Source of the DNA: Acidimicrobiaceae bacterium
Lineage (GTDB): Bacteria > Actinomycetota > Acidimicrobiia > Acidimicrobiales > Ilumatobacteraceae
Reading direction: 5' to 3'
DNA length: 53,485 bases
Assembly: GCA_024641005.1 (NCBI GenBank)
Contig: JAHEDX010000022.1
Coordinates: 1-53,485 of the forward strand
Part shown: piece by piece, positions 1 through 6,963 of the stretch
How positions within the stretch are numbered: position 1 is the stretch's first letter
How the letters are laid out: the number at the start of each line of letters is the position of its first letter
Notes under the pieces: model-generated
Told to the model about the DNA's origin: nothing
The model's input: only the letters and a program-made list of their open reading frames with translations
Databases searched by the model: none
Translations under genes and position numbers: made by a program

Positions 1-2
1 CG

Positions 3-524
3 GTCGGAACGACCGAGCCAGCGGCAGCGCCCAGCCCGGTGGCGTCGCCCATCGCTCCGGACGACGAAACCCAAGCCCAACAAGCAGTCATCGACGCCGC
101 CATCGCCAGCTGGACGGCCTTGAACGATGCGCTCCTCGACCCTACGGACGACTCAACGTTTGCCGCGTTGTTCGAGACAAGGACCGGGCCGGCACTCCAA
201 AGCGCCGTCGATCTCGTATCTCGCGATCGCGCAGACAGTCGTCGCAGTCGGACCCATCCTCAATGGCCGGCACGGATCGACCTCTATCTCGACACACTGG
301 TTGTCGACAGCGCGGTCGGCACTGCGACTGTCGAGTTCTGTCGCCTTGGGTCCAACGTGTACGTCGAAGTCACTGCCAACCCGAATGGGTCGGACCTCAT
401 CGTCAACGATGATGTGAACGCCTATCACGAGATGGCTGATCTAATCCGAGTCGACTCGTCTTGGTTGGATGCTGGCGGAGTAGTCATCGAAGTCTTCGCG
501 GGAGCTACGGAATGCGTTCGCTAG
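3..524 (+). CDS. Secreted protein of unknown function, 5' end cut by window edge
   Basis: The reading frame is open to the first base of the window, so the true start and probably a signal peptide or lipobox lie upstream. The visible start has the composition of an extracytoplasmic linker rich in Thr, Pro, Ala and Ser (TTEPAAAPSPVASP). About 150 residues follow with a mixed alpha/beta composition, including one YVEVTANPNGSD stretch and one NAYHEMADLIRVDSSW stretch. I recognise no family. A GTG at 39 could be called as a start, but the linker-like composition upstream argues that the gene begins outside the window. Its last 13 bases overlap the start of the next secreted protein, so the two are probably translated together. 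Confidence 0.7.
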   Translation, partial: VGTTEPAAAPSPVASPIAPDDETQAQQAVIDAAIASWTALNDALLDPTDDSTFAALFETRTGPALQSAVDLVSRDRADSRRSRTHPQWPARIDLYLDTLVVDSAVGTATVEFCRLGSNVYVEVTANPNGSDLIVNDDVNAYHEMADLIRVDSSWLDAGGVVIEVFAGATECVR

Positions 525-1465
525 TTCGGGCCTCGCTGTTGGTGATCGGGTCAACGATCCTTCCGCTTGTTTGGCCGGCATCGCCATTGGCAAGGGCAGA
601 TCGTGGCTCGGACAGGTCATCGACGACATCGATCTCAGGGCCGGTGATCACGGCGGTGGTGAGCGGGCCGGGGGCACAGGATCCCGGGGGCCCACCCTCG
701 ACGGTCGCGGGCACGGTCCCGATTCCGTGCACGTGGGATGCGTTCTCGGCGAGCGATTCGGACGCTGACCGCTACAACCAGATCACTCGGAGCATCGTCG
801 ACGTGATCAACTCGATCGCCGGCGGGAACATGGTGATCACGCTCACCTACTACTCGCAGGACGGGCGTCTGCATCGATGGAACGCGGCGATCGGGAGGTT
901 CGAGCAGCATCAAGTTGCCGACTGCTCTCAGGCGGACGCTCCTGCCGGGGTGGCCACCGGGGACGGACGCTGGGTCGCCGTCACCCCGCCGAGCCCGGCG
1001 ATCCTGCTGCCCGGAACGATCAGAGAGGCGACCAGGCCGATCACCCTGCCGGTGCCGGCGATCAGCCCGCCCAACCGTGCCGCGGTGAACCTCGGCCTTT
1101 GGCTGGCAGTGCAGCAGGTCGGTCCGATCGCCGTGCGCGCCGAGCTCGGCCCGCTCTGGGCAGAGACGAGAGCCACCGAGGCGACGACCAGCTTCGATCC
1201 GGGCAATGGCGACGACCCGATCTCGTGTGCCGGATACGGCACCCCGATTCCAGACAGCGAGCAGAACACGATCGAGCAGGGCCCGTGCGGTTACACCTAC
1301 ACCTCCGATACCGACGGTGAGCCCATAGCGATGACCATCACGACCAGATGGAACATCACCTGGACATTGTCGGACGGAAGCAGTGGCAGTGCACCCGACA
1401 TCGTCGTCTCCGCGTCGCTGCCCTACGAGGTCTACGAGATCCAGACCATCGGCACCGACGGCTGA
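512..1465 (+). CDS. Secreted hypothetical protein with N-terminal signal peptide
   Basis: I chose the ATG at 512 because it has a GGGAG-type ribosome binding site about 8 nt upstream and begins a clear signal peptide: MRSLVRA, a hydrophobic core (SLLVIGSTILPLVW), then a polar A-x-A-like site near residue 28-30. The frame extends upstream to 461, but that part lies inside the preceding gene. The mature part (about 285 aa) has several cysteines (PIPCTWD, VADCSQ, DPISCAGY, GPCGYTY) that could form disulfides, and a C-terminal beta-rich section (ITTRWNITWTLSDGSSG). The 13-base overlap with the upstream secreted gene suggests co-translation. No family recognised; a surface or secretion-locus accessory role is only a guess. 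Confidence 0.75.
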   Translation: MRSLVRASLLVIGSTILPLVWPASPLARADRGSDRSSTTSISGPVITAVVSGPGAQDPGGPPSTVAGTVPIPCTWDAFSASDSDADRYNQITRSIVDVINSIAGGNMVITLTYYSQDGRLHRWNAAIGRFEQHQVADCSQADAPAGVATGDGRWVAVTPPSPAILLPGTIREATRPITLPVPAISPPNRAAVNLGLWLAVQQVGPIAVRAELGPLWAETRATEATTSFDPGNGDDPISCAGYGTPIPDSEQNTIEQGPCGYTYTSDTDGEPIAMTITTRWNITWTLSDGSSGSAPDIVVSASLPYEVYEIQTIGTDG

Positions 1466-1592
1466 TACGCCGGTATGCCGGCGCTGCCGGGTCGGACGCG
1501 ATGGGTCGGCTCCGAGGGTCCCCTCACGTGGGTCCTGACGCCGGCGCAGCTCTGGGCGGAGCTTGCGGGCTCGCTCGACGCGACGTCGGTGA

Positions 1593-3809
1593 TCAGAGGA
1601 GGTGGACGGTGCGTGAGCCCGGTTGGCTGCGGACCAGGGCCCCGATTCGCCAGGTGTCCTCGGGGATAGCTGCTTGGACCGCGTCGACGTCGCCAGGGGC
1701 GACCACGACGACCATGCCGATACCCATGTTGAGCATGCGGTGGAGCTCGTGCACATCGACACCGGTGGCGAGCTCGGCGATCAACTCGAACAGTGGGCCT
1801 CGCGGCCAGGAACCCAACTCGATCTCGGCGTCGACGCCGTCGGGGAGGACTCGCGGCAGGTTCTCGGGCAGCCCGCCACCCGTGATGTGGGCCAAGGCCT
1901 TGACCTTGCCCGACGCGAGCGCCCCGTCGAGCACGTTCAGATACGAGCGGTGTGGCTCGAGCAGGGCATCACCGAGCGTGACGTCGAACCCGGGCGGGGT
2001 GACATCCATCGGGACCCAGTCGAACAACTTGCGCAGGAACGAGAACCCGTTGGTGTGTGGGCCGCTCGACGCGACCCCGAGCAATACGTCACCGGCGGCG
2101 ACATCGTCGCGGGGCAGCAGTTCGCCCCGCTCGGCGATGCCGACCAGCGTGCCGGCCACATCGAACGCGCCGGGTGCGTACACGCCGGGCATCTCGGCCG
2201 TCTCGCCGCCGAGCAGTACGCAACCGGCGGCCTCGCACGCCTCGGCCATGCCGGTGACGACCTCGGCTACGAGGTCGGCATCGAGGGTGCTGGCAGCGAT
2301 GTAGTCGAGGAAGAACAGCGGCCGGGCCGACTGCACGAGCACATCGTCGATGCAGTGATTCACGATGTCGTTGCCGACGCCGCGCACTTTGCCGAGCCGA
2401 GCGGCCAGCTCGACCTTCGTGCCCACCCCGTCGGCTGAGGCAACCAGCACGGGATCGGCGAGTTCGAGGATGCGGCGAGCTGACATCACGCCACCGAAGC
2501 TGCCGACACCACGAAGGACATCGGGTCCGAGCGTGCGTTCGACCGACCCCTTCATTCGTTCGACCGCCCTGTTTCCCTCGTCGATGTCGACCCCGGTCGA
2601 GGCATAAGAGGTGAGCAGTGCACCAGGGGCACGCCACCCGATGTCGCGGCGTACTTGCATGTTGGTGAACTTGACCCCGTCCATCGCTCGGTAGGCCGCG
2701 GATCGCGCGGCGGCGAGGTCATCGCCCAGCCCCGTGACGGCGAGGACCCGTCCGCCTGCGGTCTTGCCGTCGGCAACGCCGGACGGGAAGAGGATCGCTT
2801 CGGGCACGACGCTGGAGGCGTTCGCCCACTCGGTCGTCGAAAAACCATGGAGGCTGATGAGCGCGCCGGTGTGGGGGTCCCCGGGGTATCCCGGCGATGC
2901 AGCCACCACGGTGCAGGCGGCGCCCTCGCGGATCTTCAGGGCCGGCCCGTCGACGGAGCCCATGGTGCAGGCCAGTGCGAGTTCGGCGAGATCGCTCTCG
3001 AGCAGCGGCAGCACCGCTTGCGTCTCGGGGTCGCCGAATCGGCAGTTGTACTCGATCAGACGTGGCCCGTCGGCCGTGAGCATGAGACCCGCGTACAACA
3101 CCCCCACGTAGGGCGCGCCGGTGGACGCGAAGTAGTCGATGATCGGCTGCACGAAAGTGTGCAACAGAACGTCGGCGTCGTAAGGCACCGGTGCCGGAGC
3201 GAACGCGCCCATGCCGCCGGTATTCGGTCCCGTGTCGCCCTCACCGATCCGCTTGTGGTCCTGAGCGAGCGGCAAGGCGATGGCAGCGGTGCCGTCGCAC
3301 AACGCCAGCAGGGAGCACTCGGGGCCGTACAGCTGCTCTTCGAGTACGAAAGGTCCGAGGATCGCTGTCGATCGGATCGCCGCTTCGGTGTCGGCATCGC
3401 CCTTCGGGACGATGACGCCCTTGCCCGCGGCGAGGCCGTCGAGCTTGACCACGACCGGTCTGCCGAACTCGCGCCACCAGGTCAATGCGCCGGCCTCGTC
3501 GTTTTCCTCGAAACGCTCGTAGGTCGGGCCGGGCACTCCCAGCGATGTCGCAAGATGGCGGCTGTAGCCCTTGGACGACTCGATCCGCGCCTGCTTGGAG
3601 GTCGGTCCGAAACACGGGATCTTGCGGAATGCGCATTCGTCCGCGACACCGGCGACGAGTGCCGACTCGGGCCCGGGAATCACCAGGTCGATGTCGTCGG
3701 CCGTGACATCGCCCAGGTCGTTCGCCACCGTGACGGTGTGGCCATGTTGTTCGCACGCCCAGGCGATCGCGCTCTCACGTCCGCCGCTACCGATCACGAG
3801 CACTCGCAT
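1593..3809 (-). CDS. purDM: Bifunctional phosphoribosylamine-glycine ligase / AIR synthetase (PurD-PurM fusion)
   Basis: This single 738-aa frame carries two purine enzymes. Residues 1-397 are GAR synthetase (PurD, step 2): N-terminal VIGSGGRESAIAW, ATP-grasp KLDGLAAGKGV at 122-132, PNTGGMGAF at 195-203 and the metal/ATP motif EYNCRFGDPETQ at 253-264. Residues about 402-738 are AIR synthetase (PurM, step 5): STGVDIDEGN, GVGTK at 461, DIVNHCIDDV at 481, GGETAEMPGVY at 534, SSGPHTNGFS at 581 and HITGGG at 641. No stop or frameshift separates them and the linker is only a few residues. The start ATG overlaps the purF stop (TGATG), so translation is coupled. The order GARS-AIRS is that of eukaryotic GART/ADE5,7; separate genes are the bacterial norm. 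It is the last gene of the pur operon. Both active-site sets look complete. Confidence 0.95.
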   Translation of the reverse strand: MRVLVIGSGGRESAIAWACEQHGHTVTVANDLGDVTADDIDLVIPGPESALVAGVADECAFRKIPCFGPTSKQARIESSKGYSRHLATSLGVPGPTYERFEENDEAGALTWWREFGRPVVVKLDGLAAGKGVIVPKGDADTEAAIRSTAILGPFVLEEQLYGPECSLLALCDGTAAIALPLAQDHKRIGEGDTGPNTGGMGAFAPAPVPYDADVLLHTFVQPIIDYFASTGAPYVGVLYAGLMLTADGPRLIEYNCRFGDPETQAVLPLLESDLAELALACTMGSVDGPALKIREGAACTVVAASPGYPGDPHTGALISLHGFSTTEWANASSVVPEAILFPSGVADGKTAGGRVLAVTGLGDDLAAARSAAYRAMDGVKFTNMQVRRDIGWRAPGALLTSYASTGVDIDEGNRAVERMKGSVERTLGPDVLRGVGSFGGVMSARRILELADPVLVASADGVGTKVELAARLGKVRGVGNDIVNHCIDDVLVQSARPLFFLDYIAASTLDADLVAEVVTGMAEACEAAGCVLLGGETAEMPGVYAPGAFDVAGTLVGIAERGELLPRDDVAAGDVLLGVASSGPHTNGFSFLRKLFDWVPMDVTPPGFDVTLGDALLEPHRSYLNVLDGALASGKVKALAHITGGGLPENLPRVLPDGVDAEIELGSWPRGPLFELIAELATGVDVHELHRMLNMGIGMVVVVAPGDVDAVQAAIPEDTWRIGALVRSQPGSRTVHLL

Positions 3810-5287
3810 CAGGCGATCGCCCCTTCGAACGACAACTTGGCCTGCGCCTCGGTGACCGCGATCGGATAGTCGCCCGTGAAGCAGGCGTTGCAGTAGCCGT
3901 CGGCCGCACCGACGGCGCGCATCATGCCCTCGAGTGACAAGAACGCGAGGCTGTCGGCGCCGATGTGTTCTTCCATCTCGGCGACGGTCTTGTGAGCGGC
4001 CATCAGGTCGCCGTCGTGGCCCATGTCGACGCCGAAGTGGCAGGCGTGGGTGATCGGTGGGCACGTGATGCGAACGTGTACCTCGGCGGCGCCGGCATCG
4101 CGTACCAGCTTGACCAGCGGGCCGGCGGTCGTGCCTCGCACGAGGGAGTCATCGATCATCACCACTCGTTTGCCCGCCAGGTTCTCGGTCAGTGCGTTGA
4201 ACTTGAGAGCGACACCGCGTTCGCGCATGGCCTGGGTGGGCTCGATGAACGTGCGTCCGATGTATCGGTTCTTGATGAGCCCGTCGTTGTGCGGTATGCC
4301 CGATTCGGTCGAGTACCCGATCGCTGCCGGGATCGATGAGTCGGGCACAGGGATCACGACGTCCGCCTCGACGCCGGATTCGCGGGCCAACTCGATCCCG
4401 AGGCGTTGGCGGACGTGGTGCACGTTGTGGCCGTCCCACACCGAGTCGGGCCGTGAGAAGTAGACGAACTCGAAGGTGCAGTGTGCGCTGTTGGGAGCTG
4501 CCGAGAGCGCCTGATGGCGGTGCATCTCGGCGCCCCGGAGGGTCACGATCTCGCCGGGGCGGACCTCGTCGACCTCGGTGCAGCCGAGGGTCGCGAGCGC
4601 GCATGTTTCGCTGGCCACCGCGTAGCCGCCCTGGGGCAGCCGGCCCAACGACAGCGGCCGGAATCCCCACGGGTCACGCACCGCGATCACCTCGTCCGCG
4701 GCGAGCAGCACCAGCGAGAACGCACCCTTCCACGCCGGCAGCGTGCGTTCGAGCCGCTCTTGCCACGTGCGTCCGCCGGCGGCAGCCAGCATCAATGCGA
4801 TGACCTCGGTGTCGCTCGTGGCGGTCAACCCGAAGCCGCGGTGGAGCAATTCTTCTCGCAGTGCGGGCGCGTTGACGATGTTGCCGTTGTGAGCGACTGC
4901 CATCGGGCCGTGCATCGTTTCGACCAGGAACGGTTGGATGTTGCGGTGCGCGCTCGAACCGGTGGTGGAGTAGCGGGTGTGCCCGATCGAGTGGTAGCCG
5001 GTGAGCGGCGCCATCGCGTCGGGGGTGAACACATTGGCGACCAGGCCCTCGTCTTTGTGGATACGTGCCCGCTGGCCGTCGCTGACAGCGATTCCTGCCG
5101 CCTCCTGACCTCGATGTTGCAGGGCGAACAATCCGAAGAACGTCATCTCTGCCACGCCTTCGCCGTGGGGAGTCGAGATGCCCATCACCCCGCATTCGTC
5201 GCGGGGGGTGTCATCGGTCTGATCATCGAGGCGGCGGTCGGACTGCCCGTTGGGTCGACGCGTGAGACTGACCGGCACTGAGTTCAC
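3809..5287 (-). CDS. purF: Amidophosphoribosyltransferase
   Basis: PurF catalyses the first committed step of purine synthesis, PRPP plus glutamine to phosphoribosylamine. The catalytic cysteine is Cys32 in DECGVMGI, so residues 1-31 are a propeptide to be removed, as in the Bacillus-type enzyme. The glutaminase part has IGHTRYSTTG and VAHNGNIVN; the C-terminal phosphoribosyltransferase part has the PRPP loop VVMIDDSLVRGTT. Cysteines in CTFEFVYF, ITCPPITHACHFG and GYCNACF match the ligands of the structural [4Fe-4S] cluster of that subtype. The GTG start overlaps the purC stop (GTGA) and the stop overlaps the purDM start (TGATG). Length 492 aa is normal for the family. Confidence 0.96.
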   Translation of the reverse strand: MNSVPVSLTRRPNGQSDRRLDDQTDDTPRDECGVMGISTPHGEGVAEMTFFGLFALQHRGQEAAGIAVSDGQRARIHKDEGLVANVFTPDAMAPLTGYHSIGHTRYSTTGSSAHRNIQPFLVETMHGPMAVAHNGNIVNAPALREELLHRGFGLTATSDTEVIALMLAAAGGRTWQERLERTLPAWKGAFSLVLLAADEVIAVRDPWGFRPLSLGRLPQGGYAVASETCALATLGCTEVDEVRPGEIVTLRGAEMHRHQALSAAPNSAHCTFEFVYFSRPDSVWDGHNVHHVRQRLGIELARESGVEADVVIPVPDSSIPAAIGYSTESGIPHNDGLIKNRYIGRTFIEPTQAMRERGVALKFNALTENLAGKRVVMIDDSLVRGTTAGPLVKLVRDAGAAEVHVRITCPPITHACHFGVDMGHDGDLMAAHKTVAEMEEHIGADSLAFLSLEGMMRAVGAADGYCNACFTGDYPIAVTEAQAKLSFEGAIA

Positions 5288-6237
5288 AGCAGGCCTGCTT
5301 TCGTGAGGTTCTCGATGAGTCGTGCCTGGACAGGATAGGCGCCTGGTTCGAACGGTCTACCGGTGAGCCGCTCGTAGGCGATGATGTATCGCGCTGTCGT
5401 GGCCGACCACACCTCGGCCGGCACGGTGGGCACCGGACCGTCGCCCTTGTATCCGATGTCGGCGAACGCCCGGCGCACGACCTCTTTGTCGAGGCTCTCA
5501 GGTTCGTCGCCGGCCGCCAGCCGTTGTTCGTAGCTGTCGGCCATCCACCAGCGCGACGAGTCGGGCGTGTGCACCTCGTCGATCAGGATCAGCTGATCGT
5601 CTGCCGTCAGGCCGAACTCGTACTTGGTGTCGGCCAGGATCAGACCGGCCTCGGCGCCGATCTGTACGCCGCGCGCGAATATGGCGGCAGCGGCGGCCAT
5701 CACCTGTTCCCACAGCGTTGCGGGAAGAAGGCCTCGCTCGACGACCTCGACACACGACAGCGGTTCGTCGTGTCCTCCGTGCTGGGCCTTGGTCGTGGGG
5801 GTGATGATGTGAGCGGGAAGCGCTGTGTTCTTGCTGAGCCCGTCGGGGAACGAGTAGCCGTACATCGAGCGAGCGCCTTCGCTGTACATGCCCCACAGGG
5901 AGGTGTCGGTCACACCGGTGATGTGACCGCGGACCACCACTTCGACCGGCAACGGTCGGGCCTCGCGGGCGAGCAAGGCGTTGGGGTCGGGGACCGACAA
6001 CACGTGATGGCCGACCAGATCGGCGACGCGATCGAACCACCAGGCGGACAGCTCGTTGAGTACCTGACCCTTGAACGGCACGCCGGCGAGGACACGATCG
6101 AAGGCCGAGAGCCGATCGGTCGTGACGATCAGGCGCTGCTGGTCGCCGCAGGCCCATGACGCACGCACCTTGCCGTCGCGCCGATCGGTGAGCGGGAGAT
6201 CGACATCGACGAATGGTTCGAACAAACTGGTGCGCAT
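5284..6237 (-). CDS. purC: Phosphoribosylaminoimidazole-succinocarboxamide (SAICAR) synthase
   Basis: PurC joins CAIR to aspartate (step 7 of IMP synthesis). Diagnostic stretches are TDRLSAFDRVL, PFKGQVLN, VEVVVRGHITG, ILADTKYEFG and DEVHTPDSSRWW. At 317 aa it is the longer form of the enzyme. The start lies 6 bp behind the purQ stop and the stop overlaps the purF start by 4 bases (GTGA), placing it inside the coupled pur operon. Nothing is missing from the active-site motifs that I can see. Confidence 0.95.
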   Translation of the reverse strand: MRTSLFEPFVDVDLPLTDRRDGKVRASWACGDQQRLIVTTDRLSAFDRVLAGVPFKGQVLNELSAWWFDRVADLVGHHVLSVPDPNALLAREARPLPVEVVVRGHITGVTDTSLWGMYSEGARSMYGYSFPDGLSKNTALPAHIITPTTKAQHGGHDEPLSCVEVVERGLLPATLWEQVMAAAAAIFARGVQIGAEAGLILADTKYEFGLTADDQLILIDEVHTPDSSRWWMADSYEQRLAAGDEPESLDKEVVRRAFADIGYKGDGPVPTVPAEVWSATTARYIIAYERLTGRPFEPGAYPVQARLIENLTKAGLL

Positions 6238-6243
6238 TCTGAC

Positions 6244-6963
6244 CTACATTTCCGCCGCTGCTTCGACGCCGTTCTGAAAGAGCCGCAGCCCCAGGTTGTC
6301 GAGCTCCCGGCCCCGCAGGTGATGTGGGTGCTGGCGCCCGACGACGAAATTCTCGGGATGCGGCATCAGGCCCAACACGTTGCCCGAGGCATTGCACACG
6401 CCGGCGATGTCGGCCACCGAACCGTTCGGATTGGTGCTTCGGTATCGCAGGGCGACCTGGCCGGCTTCGGCAAGCAGATCGGGGTCGGGATGCACATACC
6501 GGCCCTCGCCGTGGGCGATCGGGCAGTGGATCGGGTGCTCGATGCCTTTGGTCCACAGGCATCGCGACGCGGGTTGCGGGTCGAGCACGACCCAGCGGCA
6601 CTCGAAGCGGCCGTGCGCATTGTGCCCCAGCGCACCTGGCAACAGCTTGGTGCGCGTGAGCACCTGGAAGCCATTGCAGATGCCGATCATCGGACGGCCC
6701 GTCGCGACGAACTCTTTGAGCATGTCGCCGAGGCCCACCATCAGGTCGAGCGCGAGCATGCGACCGGCCCCGAGCGAGTCGCCATAGGAGAAGCCGCCGG
6801 CGATACCGACGAGGCGCGCCTCGCGGAGCAGATGTGGGTGCTCGGCGAGCTCGGTCGCGAGCACGATCGTGGGATCGGCACCTGCCAAGGCGAGCGCGAG
6901 GGAGAGGTCCTTGTCACGGTTGGTACCCGGCCCGGCGATCACCAATGCTGGTGGAGCGCTCAT
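6244..6963 (-). CDS. purQ: FGAM synthase, glutamine amidotransferase subunit
   Basis: PurQ releases ammonia from glutamine and channels it to PurL for conversion of FGAR to FGAM (step 4). The class I glutaminase nucleophile is in GICNGFQ, and the His-Glu pair of the triad is in LMPHPENF. GGFSYGDSLGAG is the typical oxyanion-side loop. At 239 aa it is a free-standing subunit, so this organism uses the multi-subunit PurL/PurQ type and not the 1300-aa fused enzyme. Its ATG overlaps the purL stop by 4 bases (ATGA), which favours 1:1 coupled translation. Confidence 0.95.
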   Translation of the reverse strand: MSAPPALVIAGPGTNRDKDLSLALALAGADPTIVLATELAEHPHLLREARLVGIAGGFSYGDSLGAGRMLALDLMVGLGDMLKEFVATGRPMIGICNGFQVLTRTKLLPGALGHNAHGRFECRWVVLDPQPASRCLWTKGIEHPIHCPIAHGEGRYVHPDPDLLAEAGQVALRYRSTNPNGSVADIAGVCNASGNVLGLMPHPENFVVGRQHPHHLRGRELDNLGLRLFQNGVEAAAEM

